Positions 22,120-30,569 of a DNA stretch of 62,123 nt are shown here, one piece after another. Position 1 is the first letter of the stretch, and each line of letters starts with the position of its first letter. This stretch comes from Lachnospiraceae bacterium (GTDB taxonomy: Bacteria > Bacillota > Clostridia > Lachnospirales > Lachnospiraceae), in assembly GCA_017509985.1 (NCBI GenBank), contig JAFWOE010000039.1:1-62123 (forward strand), in the 5' to 3' direction. The notes beneath the pieces are model-generated. The model searched no databases. It was not told the origin of the DNA and worked only from the letters and a program-made list of their open reading frames with translations. A program made the translations under genes and the position numbers.

Positions 22120-23436
22120 ATGACAGAACTGGAACGCAACAAATGGTATAAACTTGACAACGCGGCTAAGATCATTCCGGGGACGACAAGGGGAGCCAAT
22201 ACGAGGGTATTCCGTATCGCGTGCGAACTGTTTGAGGAAGTGGACCGCACGCTCCTTCAGGCTGCACTCGATGAAGCTTTAAGGGAGTTCCCTTATTTCA
22301 ACTGCGTCCTTCGCAAAGGGCTTTTCTGGTATTATCTGGACGGTACGGACATTCAGCCGGTCGTGACAGAAGACAACCAGCCGGCCTGCGGACCGCTCTA
22401 TTTTCCTGGAAGAAGAAATCTTCTGTATAAAGTCACCTACTTTCATAACAGGATCAATCTGGAGATGTTCCATGTCCTGGCGGACGGGACCGGGGCGTTT
22501 CGCTTCTTAAGAAGGATCATCATCAATTATCTCCGGCTGGCCCACGATCTCCCCAAAGCCGACCGTGCTGACCGTTCTTCCACAGTGGAAAAATCCGACG
22601 ATGCCTTTCGTCGGTATTACACAAAAAACAAGCAAAAGGGCCAGCTTAAGCGTTTCATGGCTACAAGGGCCTATCAGATCAAAGGACAGCGCGACCAGAA
22701 TGAGCAGATGCATCTGATCGAAGGGACGGTCAGTGCGAAGGAGTTCCTGGCTGCCGCTCATCGGTTCCATACGACAGCCGGTATTTTCATGACCTCGCTG
22801 TTTGTAAAGTCGGTGATCGATGCAATGACGATGAAGGATCTGAAAAAACCCATTTCGATCAGTATCCCGGTCGATCTGCGGCGGTTCTTCCCCTCGGTCA
22901 CATCCAGAAACTTTTTCGGTGTCATCAATGTGATCATCCGGGCGGAAAGCCGGGATATGACGCTCGAAGAAGTCATTGCAAAGGTAAGCGCGCCTTTTAA
23001 GGAGCAGCTTTCCAGAGAAAACATCGAAAAGACAATGAATGCCTATTCTGCCTATGAGCGGAATGTAGGGATCAAAATGGTTCCGCTGTTCCTGAAGGAG
23101 CTGGGCGTTCAAGGACTGTCGACGATTGCGGGAACCGGGGTGACTGCTTCGGTATCCAATATCGGCGTGATCGAATTCCCGGAAGCATTTGAAAAGTATA
23201 TCAAACAGTTTTCACCGTTTATGGCCAGCCTGAACATACAGCTTACTACGGCGACCTATAAGGACCGGATGGCCTTCGGCTTCTGCAGCTCCTTTGAGGA
23301 ATGCAGCGTCATAACCGGTTTTTTCAGATATCTGACCGATCTCGGGATCCGGGTGGAACTGGCGACAAACGACTGTGACAGACAGCCGGCCGACCCGAAA
23401 CCTGAGGCAGCCGGAAAACAGAAGAAAAAGAGGTAG
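22120..23436 (+). CDS. Condensation-type acyl/alcohol acetyltransferase-like protein
   Basis: A 438-residue protein of the CoA-dependent acyltransferase/condensation-domain fold. The N-terminus NKWYKLDNAAKIIPG is that of the alcohol-acetyltransferase-like family in Firmicutes. The active-site HxxxDG is in EMFHVLADGTGAFRFL, and ISIPVDLRRFFPSVTSRNFFG resembles the family's channel motif. The enzyme would transfer an acyl group to an alcohol or amine; the substrate is unknown. It ends in a basic QKKKR tail and the next gene starts 3 bases later. ATG 22120 is chosen by homology of the N-terminus; no Shine-Dalgarno is visible and the -10 box is directly ahead, so translation may be leaderless. Confidence 0.75.
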   Translation: MTELERNKWYKLDNAAKIIPGTTRGANTRVFRIACELFEEVDRTLLQAALDEALREFPYFNCVLRKGLFWYYLDGTDIQPVVTEDNQPACGPLYFPGRRNLLYKVTYFHNRINLEMFHVLADGTGAFRFLRRIIINYLRLAHDLPKADRADRSSTVEKSDDAFRRYYTKNKQKGQLKRFMATRAYQIKGQRDQNEQMHLIEGTVSAKEFLAAAHRFHTTAGIFMTSLFVKSVIDAMTMKDLKKPISISIPVDLRRFFPSVTSRNFFGVINVIIRAESRDMTLEEVIAKVSAPFKEQLSRENIEKTMNAYSAYERNVGIKMVPLFLKELGVQGLSTIAGTGVTASVSNIGVIEFPEAFEKYIKQFSPFMASLNIQLTTATYKDRMAFGFCSSFEECSVITGFFRYLTDLGIRVELATNDCDRQPADPKPEAAGKQKKKR

Positions 23437-23439
23437 CGA

Positions 23440-24090
23440 ATGCAGTATTGTCCGAAATGCAGAATTGATATACGCGGCAGCAAGCAATGCTGCCCGCTTT
23501 GCAGGGGCGACCTGACAGGAGAGCCGGAGCAGGATGTCTTCCCGGTGATCATCAACAGGATCAAGAGGGTATCACTTGTAAAACTGTTCACTTTCCTGGC
23601 GGCATCGCTGATCATTGCCATGCTGGTCGCTTTCTATTTTTTGAATACCGGCTGGCCGCTTGTTGTCATTACCCTGACCGTTATCGGCTGGATCGACACC
23701 CTGCTGGTTTTTTATTATCGTTATAATCTGATCCGGCTGATCACGGTAGAAGTCTGTGCCGGGATCCTTGTCTGCTTGTTTATCGACCGGCAATTCGGTT
23801 TTGCGGGCTGGTCGCTGCAGTGGGTGGCTCCTTCGGCCATCCTCGGGCTGTTCATTACAACGGTGCTGATCGGCATCCTGTCGAAATTAAGGTTCGAAGA
23901 TGTTGTCATTTATCTGTTTTTTGATGTTCTCTGTGCCTTTCTGCAGCTGATCGCAGTTGCCAAAGGCGTAAATACTTTTCCCTATCCGGCGGTCATTGCC
24001 ACGGCGGTATTGACCATCGCACTTCTGGCCGTTCTTTTCTTCGGCTTCCGGTATGTAAAAAGTGCTTCGGGAAAATGGTTCAATATGTAA
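23440..24090 (+). CDS. DUF6320 family zinc-ribbon membrane protein
   Basis: A 216-residue protein. The N-terminal zinc ribbon is YCPKCRIDI...CCPLCRGDL (two CxxC pairs), followed by about six hydrophobic segments (for example LVKLFTFLAASLIIAMLVAFYFL and IATAVLTIALLAVLFFGFRYV). This layout and its place next to the condensation-type acyltransferase match DUF6320. The ribosome site AAAGAGGTAG lies inside the upstream gene end, so the two are one operon. No function is established; the pairing suggests a membrane partner of the acyltransferase, perhaps in lipid or glycan modification. Confidence 0.75.
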   Translation: MQYCPKCRIDIRGSKQCCPLCRGDLTGEPEQDVFPVIINRIKRVSLVKLFTFLAASLIIAMLVAFYFLNTGWPLVVITLTVIGWIDTLLVFYYRYNLIRLITVEVCAGILVCLFIDRQFGFAGWSLQWVAPSAILGLFITTVLIGILSKLRFEDVVIYLFFDVLCAFLQLIAVAKGVNTFPYPAVIATAVLTIALLAVLFFGFRYVKSASGKWFNM

Positions 24091-24123
24091 CATTTCGTTT
24101 ATAAACTGTACTCCTAAAACTGT

Positions 24124-24152
24124 TTGCCTGCTTTGCGGTGCTCTGTTAAGAT
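24124..24152 (+). promoter_or_regulatory. Promoter of copA
   Basis: TTGCCT (24124-24129), 17 bases, TAAGAT (24147-24152), 27 bases before the copA start. The ribosome site TTGGAGAA follows. Confidence 0.5.
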
Positions 24153-24178
24153 AGAAGCTGGATTGGAGAATACGATTT

Positions 24179-26740
24179 ATGGACAAATATACGGTAACCG
24201 GAATGACCTGTGCCGCCTGTCAGGCACGCGTGGAAAAGGCTGTGGGGAGCGTCCCCGGAGTCACTTCCTGCGCGGTAAGCCTGCTGACCAATTCCATGGG
24301 CGTGGAAGGAAGCGTGGACCCGAAAGCGATCATCGCTGCAGTTGAGAAAGCCGGCTATGGTGCGTCTTTGAAGACAGCGGATCCTGCTGCAGCAGCACCG
24401 GGTACGGACGACTTAAAGGATACGGAAACGCCGGTGATCCGGAAAAGACTGATCTGGTCGGTCGTCTTCCTTCTGATCCTGATGTATTTTTCCATGGGCC
24501 ATATGATGTGGGGATGGCCGCTGCCTGCTTTCTTTAATGATAATCATGTAGCGATGGGGATCGTCCAGCTGCTTCTTGCGGCGATCGTTATGGTCATCAA
24601 CCAGAAATTCTTCATCAGCGGTTTCCGGGGCCTGATCCATCGTTCCCCCAATATGGATACACTGGTGGCGCTTGGCGCGGCGGCCTCTTTCGGCTGGAGC
24701 GTTTATATTCTTTTTGCCATGACCGGGGCCCAGGTCCGGGGGGACCATGAAGCAGTCATGGGCTTCATGCATGAATTCTATTTTGAATCCGCGGCCATGA
24801 TCCTGACCCTGATCACAGTCGGAAAGATGCTGGAATCCATGTCCAAAGGACGTACAACGGATGCCCTGAAAAGCCTGATGAAACTGGCTCCGAAGACCGC
24901 AGTACTCGTGCGCGAAGGAAAAGAAGTTACGGTTCCGATCGATCAGGTAAGGGCAGGGGATATCTTTGTTGTCCGGCCGGGCGAGAATATACCGGTGGAT
25001 GGTTTTGTCCTGGAGGGCGTCAGCGCGGTGAATGAGGCAGCCCTTACCGGCGAGAGCATACCGGTTGATAAAGAAGAGGGCAGTCCGGTCTCCGCCGCTA
25101 CGATCAATACTTCCGGCTTTCTGAAATGTCAGGCTTCCCGGGTCGGAAACGACACCACGCTTTCACAGATCATCCAGATGGTCAGCGACGCGGCGGCCAC
25201 GAAGGCGCCGATCGCGCGGATCGCGGATAAGGTCTCCGGCATTTTCGTGCCGGTCGTTATCGCGATCGCCGCCGTCACGATCCTTGTATGGCTGCTGGTC
25301 GGACAGACACCGGGCTATGCGCTGGCAAGGGGGATATCCGTTCTGGTCATCAGCTGCCCCTGCGCACTGGGCCTGGCAACGCCGGTGGCGATCATGGTCG
25401 GCAACGGCATGGGTGCGAAAAACGGGATACTGTTTAAAAACTCGGCTGTGATGGAGGAAACCGGCCGCACACAGATCGTTGCGCTGGATAAGACCGGCAC
25501 CATCACCAGAGGGGAACCGGAGGTTACGGATATTATTCCCCTGGACGGTACGACCGATGAAGAGCTTTTGATTTTCGCAGCGTCCTGCGAAGCGAAAAGC
25601 GAGCATCCGCTGGCAAAAGCGGTGACAGCAAAAGCGGGAGAGTGCGGGATCATACCGATCGAAGTATCCGGGTTCGAAGCTGTTTCCGGGAACGGGATCA
25701 CCTGTTTCGTGGACGGAAGCAGGGCAATGGCGGGAAATCTCCGGTTTGTGTCGGAAGGTATTGAAATCGAAGAAAAGGTTATCCGGAAAGCCGATGAACT
25801 GGCCGGAAACGGAAAGACACCGCTGTACTTCCGGAAAGGAGACAGGCTGATCGGTGTGATTGCCGTTGCGGATATGATCAAAGAGGATTCTGCGGAAGCC
25901 ATATCCCAGCTGAAGGATATGGGCATGTATGTAGTCATGCTTACGGGGGATAATGAACGCACTGCAGCAGCGGTAGGACGGATCGCCGGTGTCGACGAAG
26001 TGGCAGCAGGGGTCCTTCCCGACGGTAAGGAAGCAGTTATCCGTAAGCTGATGGAGCATGGGAAGACAGCCATGGTCGGGGACGGAATCAACGATGCCCC
26101 GGCACTTACCAAGGCGGATATCGGAATTGCCATCGGGGCAGGAACGGATGTTGCCATCGATGCAGCAGATATCGTGCTGATGAAGAGCAGGCTGACCGAT
26201 GCCGCTGCAGCTGTTCGGCTCAGCCGTCAGACACTGAGATGCATCCATCAGAACCTGTTCTGGGCATTCTTCTACAATGTGATCGGGATCCCGCTGGCAG
26301 CAGGCTGCTATGTGGCGGCATTCGGCTGGACCTTAAACCCCATGATCGGAGCGGCGGCTATGAGCCTTTCCAGCTTCTGCGTATGCATGAACGCTCTGAG
26401 ACTGAACTTTTTCAGGATGTATGACCCTGCGAACAGCCGAACGGCAAAGAACAGAATAACGGGTCCGCTTCTTGCGGAAGACCGCGGATGCGAACCGGAG
26501 AATAATACAGAAACAGGAGGAACTGCGATGTCAGAAATCAAACTTAATGTAGAAGGAATGATGTGCCAGCACTGCGAGGCGAATGTTAAGAAAGGCCTGG
26601 AGGCGATCGACGGAGTTGTCAGCGCCGCGGCGGATCATGACAAAAATGAAGTGGTCGTTCAGGTTGAAAAAGAAATCCCGGAGGAGACTTTTAAAGCGGT
26701 GATCGAAGAAAAAGGTTACGTATTCAAGGGTATCGCCTGA
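24179..26740 (+). CDS. copA: Copper-exporting P1B-type ATPase with N- and C-terminal HMA domains
   Basis: An 853-residue protein. HMA domain 1 holds GMTCAAC (C11, C14). The pump follows with the actuator TGES, the membrane CPC (C393-P394-C395, in SCPCALGLATPVAIM), DKTGTIT at D437, SEHPLAKA (the HP motif), MLTGDN and GDGINDAPAL, as in Cu(I) ATPases. Residues 784-853 are a second complete HMA domain (GMMCQHCEANV, C796 and C799) after a linker, an unusual place. An AGGAGGA site and an in-frame ATG lie exactly at that junction. It probably exports Cu(I) from the cytoplasm. No copper repressor is in the window. Confidence 0.9.
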   Translation: MDKYTVTGMTCAACQARVEKAVGSVPGVTSCAVSLLTNSMGVEGSVDPKAIIAAVEKAGYGASLKTADPAAAAPGTDDLKDTETPVIRKRLIWSVVFLLILMYFSMGHMMWGWPLPAFFNDNHVAMGIVQLLLAAIVMVINQKFFISGFRGLIHRSPNMDTLVALGAAASFGWSVYILFAMTGAQVRGDHEAVMGFMHEFYFESAAMILTLITVGKMLESMSKGRTTDALKSLMKLAPKTAVLVREGKEVTVPIDQVRAGDIFVVRPGENIPVDGFVLEGVSAVNEAALTGESIPVDKEEGSPVSAATINTSGFLKCQASRVGNDTTLSQIIQMVSDAAATKAPIARIADKVSGIFVPVVIAIAAVTILVWLLVGQTPGYALARGISVLVISCPCALGLATPVAIMVGNGMGAKNGILFKNSAVMEETGRTQIVALDKTGTITRGEPEVTDIIPLDGTTDEELLIFAASCEAKSEHPLAKAVTAKAGECGIIPIEVSGFEAVSGNGITCFVDGSRAMAGNLRFVSEGIEIEEKVIRKADELAGNGKTPLYFRKGDRLIGVIAVADMIKEDSAEAISQLKDMGMYVVMLTGDNERTAAAVGRIAGVDEVAAGVLPDGKEAVIRKLMEHGKTAMVGDGINDAPALTKADIGIAIGAGTDVAIDAADIVLMKSRLTDAAAAVRLSRQTLRCIHQNLFWAFFYNVIGIPLAAGCYVAAFGWTLNPMIGAAAMSLSSFCVCMNALRLNFFRMYDPANSRTAKNRITGPLLAEDRGCEPENNTETGGTAMSEIKLNVEGMMCQHCEANVKKGLEAIDGVVSAAADHDKNEVVVQVEKEIPEETFKAVIEEKGYVFKGIA
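26528..26740 (+). CDS. Possible internally started CopZ-like HMA protein
   Basis: An in-frame start inside copA: AGGAGGA, six bases, ATG 26528, giving a 70-residue protein MSEIKLNVEGMMCQHC..., a complete HMA metallochaperone. The same bases encode the C-terminal domain of the fused ATPase, so both a fused and a free chaperone could be made from one gene. The Shine-Dalgarno is as strong as that of any separate gene here. The alternative is that the glycine codons GGAGGA are only a linker; the sequence alone cannot decide. Confidence 0.45.
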   Translation: MSEIKLNVEGMMCQHCEANVKKGLEAIDGVVSAAADHDKNEVVVQVEKEIPEETFKAVIEEKGYVFKGIA

Positions 26741-26760
26741 GGATTTGTGTCCGTTAAAAA

Positions 26761-26782
26761 AGAGACTGCACAGGCAGTCTCT
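26761..26782. terminator. Bidirectional terminator between copA and the CoA transferase genes
   Basis: AGAGACTGC and GCAGTCTCT form a perfect 9-base-pair stem with loop ACAG, flanked by an A-run on the left and TTTTTT on the right, so it can stop transcripts from either direction. Confidence 0.85.
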
Positions 26783-26808
26783 TTTTTTCATGACCGGGGT
26801 TACCGGAG

Positions 26809-27483
26809 TCATACTTCCGTGATCATCGGTTTAAGGTCATCGGCCAGGATCAGTTCAGCTTCGGTGTTGGCCTGGATCTCTTCAATCGTGAATTTCGGGT
26901 TGTATTCTATAAGGACCAGCCCTTTGTCGGTTACATCGATAACCGCCATCTCAGTCACGATCCTGTCGACACATTTTGCTCCGGTAAGCGGCAGGGTGCA
27001 CTTCTTCATGATCTTTATATCGCCTTTTGCGGTATGCTCCATGGCTACCACGACGTGTTTGGCGCCTACGACCAGGTCCATGGCGCCTCCCATGCCGGGC
27101 ATTACCTTTCCGGGAACGATCCAGTTCGCGATATTGCCTTCTGTATCGACCTGGAGCGCGCCGAGGATACAGGCATCGACATGGCCGCCGCGGATCAGGG
27201 CGAAAGAAGTAGCGCTGTTAACGTAGGAACTGCCGGGCAGCGGAGAGGAAGGGTTTCCGCTGGCATTGGCGCAGTAATAATCTTCATGTCCGGGTTCCGG
27301 TGCGGGACCGGCTCCAACATGGCCAAGCTCCGCGTGAAGAATGACGGTTACTCCTTCGGGAAGGTAGTTTGAAGTATAAGTAGGGATACCTATTCCGAGG
27401 TTGACGACATCGCCGTTATGCAGTTCCCTTGCCGCACGCTTTGCGATTGTTTCGACTTTTTCTTCTCTTGTCATCGTGATCAT
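26809..27483 (-). CDS. CoA transferase subunit B (acetoacetate/butyrate type)
   Basis: A 224-residue protein: KRAARELHNGDVVNLGIGIPTYTSNYLPEG at the N-terminus, then the HAELGHVGAGPAPEPG segment, in which the glutamate is the probable active-site residue forming the CoA thioester, and GGHVDACILGALQVDTEGNIANW near the middle. The family swaps CoA between acetoacetate or butyrate and acetate. It overlaps the subunit A stop by ATGA-type coupling (27480-27483). It lies with subunit A on the minus strand, convergent with copA. Whether the acceptor is butyrate, acetoacetate or another short acid cannot be told. Confidence 0.85.
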   Translation of the reverse strand: MITMTREEKVETIAKRAARELHNGDVVNLGIGIPTYTSNYLPEGVTVILHAELGHVGAGPAPEPGHEDYYCANASGNPSSPLPGSSYVNSATSFALIRGGHVDACILGALQVDTEGNIANWIVPGKVMPGMGGAMDLVVGAKHVVVAMEHTAKGDIKIMKKCTLPLTGAKCVDRIVTEMAVIDVTDKGLVLIEYNPKFTIEEIQANTEAELILADDLKPMITEV

Positions 27484-28145
27484 CTCGGCTCCCCCTTTAC
27501 AACGTAGTCTACAAGCATTCCCTGGATCATAACGTTCTCAGGCTCTATTTCGCCGATCTCCACAACAGTATCGGCTTCGCAGATGACAAGATCAGCGGCC
27601 ATAGGCATGAGCTCGTTGAAATTGCGGGTTGTGCCGCGGCACCAGCCGTTTCCGGCCTTGTCGACTTTATACGCCGTGACAAGGGCGATCTCCGCGTGGA
27701 GAGGTTTCATGAGAAGATAATCGACTCCGTCAATGTTGATTTTGGAGTGAGTCCAGGGACTTTCTTCAACGATGGTATTAACGCCTGTGCGGGTCAGGAT
27801 TCCTCCGAGTCCGGCTCCGCCGGCCCGGACCATTTCCGCCAGTGTGCCCTGCGGGAGCAGGTCAAGGTCGAGAAAACCTTCTTCTGTCTGGCGCGCAACG
27901 TTGGGGTTCTGTCCTACATGTGATGTGATGAGCTTTTTTACCCGTCTGTTATCTATAAGCTTTGCAAGCCCGCGGCCTGTCCTCGGACTGTCGTCGGCTA
28001 TTACCGTAAGATCTTTGGTGCCGTTTTTTAAGATTTCTTCAATAAGAAGATACGGATTCCCGCAGCCTAAAAATCCGCCAACCATGATGGTCATACCGTC
28101 TTTGACCATGGCTGCAGCTTCCTGAACAGAGACAAATCCTTTCAT
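27480..28145 (-). CDS. CoA transferase subunit A (acetoacetate/butyrate type)
   Basis: A 221-residue protein of the alpha-subunit fold: KGFVSVQEAAAMVKDGMTIMVGGFLGCGNP (the conserved GGF-G loop), VIADDSPRTGRGLAKLID, and GLGGILTRTGVNTIVEE. Together with subunit B it forms the heterodimer that moves CoA between short-chain acids, feeding butyrate or acetone-type fermentation. The start is ATG 28145 with AAAGGAAATC before it on the minus strand; the frame runs further upstream without a site. No crotonase or thiolase neighbour is present, so its position in the pathway is open. Confidence 0.85.
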   Translation of the reverse strand: MKGFVSVQEAAAMVKDGMTIMVGGFLGCGNPYLLIEEILKNGTKDLTVIADDSPRTGRGLAKLIDNRRVKKLITSHVGQNPNVARQTEEGFLDLDLLPQGTLAEMVRAGGAGLGGILTRTGVNTIVEESPWTHSKINIDGVDYLLMKPLHAEIALVTAYKVDKAGNGWCRGTTRNFNELMPMAADLVICEADTVVEIGEIEPENVMIQGMLVDYVVKGEPR

Positions 28146-28234
28146 GTGATTTCCTTTCAACTTGAGTTTTGTATTAATGAATCCAATAAAGGAAAGAAAT
28201 GCTTTTCTGCAGTACAGGCTACAAAAAAAGGGCT

Positions 28235-28262
28235 TTCTTACCCTTCCATAATAATATGTCAA
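28235..28262 (-). promoter_or_regulatory. Promoter of the CoA transferase operon
   Basis: On the minus strand: TTGACA (28262-28257), 16-base spacer, TAAGAA (28240-28235). A short AAGGG/CCCTT hairpin followed by seven T lies just downstream and could attenuate. The rest of the 28146-28394 stretch holds no gene. Confidence 0.5.
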
Positions 28263-28394
28263 TTGCTGAAAAAAAACAAGTGCGCAGTTGCGGTTGTTGC
28301 AGACTGCTTATTCTGCGGACGTAAAAAAGTGCACGGTAAACGAAAGAAAAGGAGCATGGGAGCAAAAAAAGAAAGATTAAAGCACTTCCGAATA

Positions 28395-28423
28395 TTGCGG
28401 AAACATTAAACAAATGTTACAAT
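28395..28423 (+). promoter_or_regulatory. Promoter of the DUF3048 lipoprotein gene
   Basis: TTGCGG (28395-28400), 17 bases, TACAAT (28418-28423). An inverted repeat AACATT-N5-AATGTT (28402-28418) fills the spacer and overlaps the -10 box, a possible operator. Confidence 0.5.
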
Positions 28424-28464
28424 ATAAAAACGATTTTAACGGATCAAATGAGGGAGTATGAACT

Positions 28465-29625
28465 ATGAAGAAGATAATAACACTGATCATGGCATCAATG
28501 ATGGTGCTTCTTCTTTTCCAGGCCTGCGGCAAAGAAGAGGCTGCCGAAGCTCCGGCTCCAACTCCGACACCGGCAGTAAAAGAAGCAACGGCGGCACCGA
28601 CACCGTCGGCAACGGCAGCACCGGCAAAGACCGCAACCCCGAAACCGACCGCTACCGCTACTCCGACACCGACTCCGGAGCCGACTCCGGATCTTCGAAA
28701 TACAAATCCGCTCACAGGCCTTCCCATGGAGAAGGATATATCCGGAAAAAGACCGTTTGCTTTTATGTGCAACAATATATCGGTTGCCATGCCGCATGTG
28801 GGGACCTCTCAGTCTGACATGATCATGGAGCTGATGGACGAGGGCGGGATCACCCGGATGATGGTTTTCTTTGCGGATCCGGAAAACGTACCGGTCATCG
28901 GCTCGATCCGTTCTGCGCGTGCTTATAATGTCGAAACCGCTTTGGGATACGACGCTTTCCTGGTGCACTGCGGCAACTCAGATGAGGCGATAGGTTTGAT
29001 CGCTGCTTACGGAATGCAGGATATCGACCAGATGGTGGGCGGCTACCTTCCCGATGCCTTTTACCGCGATTCCTGGAGAAGCGCGAACCTCGGCAACGAG
29101 CACAGCCTGATGGCTGTCGGAAGTGTTATTGCGGCATCGCCCGCTGCGGTAGGTTACCGGACCGACCATGAGGAAGGATACGATATCTCCTATGGCCTTG
29201 CCTTTTCGGATGAAGCATACAGCCAGGTCACCGGAGAAGCCCGTTCGATCGAAATCGTCTATGCGGGCGGAAAAACGACTTCCTTCCATTTCGAGGATGA
29301 AACAGCTTCTTATTATATGAGCCAGTACGGCGAAGAATATCTGGACAACTATGCCGACCGGGTCCCGTTTGCCAACGTAATTGAAATCGAGGCGAATACC
29401 TACCTTCAGGAGGACGGCAAGCATCTGACGATCGAACTGACGGAAGGTCCGGGATTCTATTTTACCTACGGAAGAGCTGTACCGATCCACTGGTATAAAA
29501 ACGGACCGTATGATGTATACCATTATACCCTTCAGGACGGAACACCGCTGCAGCTCAGCAGAGGAAGGACGTTCGTAGCTGTAAACCAGAGCGGATCTTA
29601 TCAGGGAAGTATTTCTTTCGGATGA
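28465..29625 (+). CDS. DUF3048 domain lipoprotein (YerB-like)
   Basis: A 386-residue exported protein. Residues 1-21 are a lipoprotein signal ending in FQAC. A long Thr/Pro/Ala linker of TPTPAP type follows (about 35-80), then the DUF3048 domain: NPLTGLPMEKDISGKRPFAF, GTSQSDMIMELMDEGGITRMM, IGSIRSARAYNVE, and the second half ending with GRTFVAVNQSGS. The Bacillus homologue YerB is a cell-surface lipoprotein of unknown role. ATG 28465 follows TGAGGGAG. The Pro-rich linker likely spans the wall, placing the domain at the surface. Confidence 0.85.
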   Translation: MKKIITLIMASMMVLLLFQACGKEEAAEAPAPTPTPAVKEATAAPTPSATAAPAKTATPKPTATATPTPTPEPTPDLRNTNPLTGLPMEKDISGKRPFAFMCNNISVAMPHVGTSQSDMIMELMDEGGITRMMVFFADPENVPVIGSIRSARAYNVETALGYDAFLVHCGNSDEAIGLIAAYGMQDIDQMVGGYLPDAFYRDSWRSANLGNEHSLMAVGSVIAASPAAVGYRTDHEEGYDISYGLAFSDEAYSQVTGEARSIEIVYAGGKTTSFHFEDETASYYMSQYGEEYLDNYADRVPFANVIEIEANTYLQEDGKHLTIELTEGPGFYFTYGRAVPIHWYKNGPYDVYHYTLQDGTPLQLSRGRTFVAVNQSGSYQGSISFG

Positions 29626-29661
29626 TGAGCCGCTGATATCGGAAAATATCGGAAATAGTCC

Positions 29662-29692
29662 TGTTGGCCGGCCTTGCAGAATCCGGCCAACA
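29662..29692 (+). terminator. Terminator after the DUF3048 gene
   Basis: TGTTGGCCGG and CCGGCCAACA form a 10-base-pair stem with an 11-base loop, followed by CTTTTC; the T-tract is short. Confidence 0.6.
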
Positions 29693-29728
29693 CTTTTCAT
29701 AGAAGACAGAAAAAGGGGGAAACGCAGA

Positions 29729-30523
29729 ATGATCGGTTTTATCGGCTGCGGAAATATGGCCAGAGCCATAATCAACGGAATGATCGAGAACAAACTTGTC
29801 GGAAGGGCGCACCTGATTGCTTCCGCGGCAAGTGAGCTCACGAAGAAATATATTGCAGAAGAGCTTCAGATCGGTCTCGCGGCCGATAACAGGGAAGTCG
29901 CGGAGAGATCCGATATGATCTTTCTGGCCGTCAAGCCGCAGATCCTTGAAAAGGTGATCGCGGAGATCCGGGATGTCGACCGGGCCGGGAAAACTTTTAT
30001 TGCGATGTCTCCCGGGAAAAGTTTCGACTGGTTCAGCGAGCAGTTCGGAGGGCCTCTGGCCCTGATCCGGACAGCGCCGAACACCCCGCTTTCCGTAGGC
30101 GAAGGAATGACGGCGATCTGTGCGAATGTACTCACGGCTCCGGATAAGCTGAACATGGTTACAGAGATCTTTTCCTGTCTGGGCGTTACCGTATCCGTAG
30201 AAGAGAAGCAGCTGGACATTGCACTTGCCCTCGGCGGATCAACACCGGCCTTTACCTATCTTTTCATCGAAGCACTGGCGGACGGAGCCGTTGCGGAAGG
30301 AATGCCCAGGGCACTGGCCTATAAGATTGCTGCCCAGGCGGTTGCCGGCAGCGGAAAAATGGTGCTGAAGACCGGAAAGAATCCGGCAGCGCTGAAGGAT
30401 GAAGTCACTTCACCGGGCGGAACGACGATCGAAGGAATCAATGTTCTCGAAGATTCAGCTTTTCGTTCGGCAGCGATGAACGCTGTTCGGGCTTCGATCC
30501 GGAAAGCGGAAAAACTGAAATGA
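29729..30523 (+). CDS. proC: Pyrroline-5-carboxylate reductase
   Basis: A 264-residue NAD(P)H-dependent enzyme making L-proline from pyrroline-5-carboxylate, the last step of proline synthesis. IGFIGCGNMARAIINGM is the Rossmann nucleotide-binding loop, FLAVKPQILEKVIAEI and SPGKSFDWF follow, and the C-terminal dimer domain carries ALGGSTPAFTYLFIEALADGAVAEGMPR and DEVTSPGGTTIEGINVLE, which are the ProC signature. The start at ATG 29729 has GGGGGAAAC upstream. It is followed 46 bases later by galE; no proA or proB is nearby. Confidence 0.93.
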   Translation: MIGFIGCGNMARAIINGMIENKLVGRAHLIASAASELTKKYIAEELQIGLAADNREVAERSDMIFLAVKPQILEKVIAEIRDVDRAGKTFIAMSPGKSFDWFSEQFGGPLALIRTAPNTPLSVGEGMTAICANVLTAPDKLNMVTEIFSCLGVTVSVEEKQLDIALALGGSTPAFTYLFIEALADGAVAEGMPRALAYKIAAQAVAGSGKMVLKTGKNPAALKDEVTSPGGTTIEGINVLEDSAFRSAAMNAVRASIRKAEKLK

Positions 30524-30569
30524 TCCGATACAGCAGGACACCTGAATCAGAGTGGAAAAAAGGAGAATT

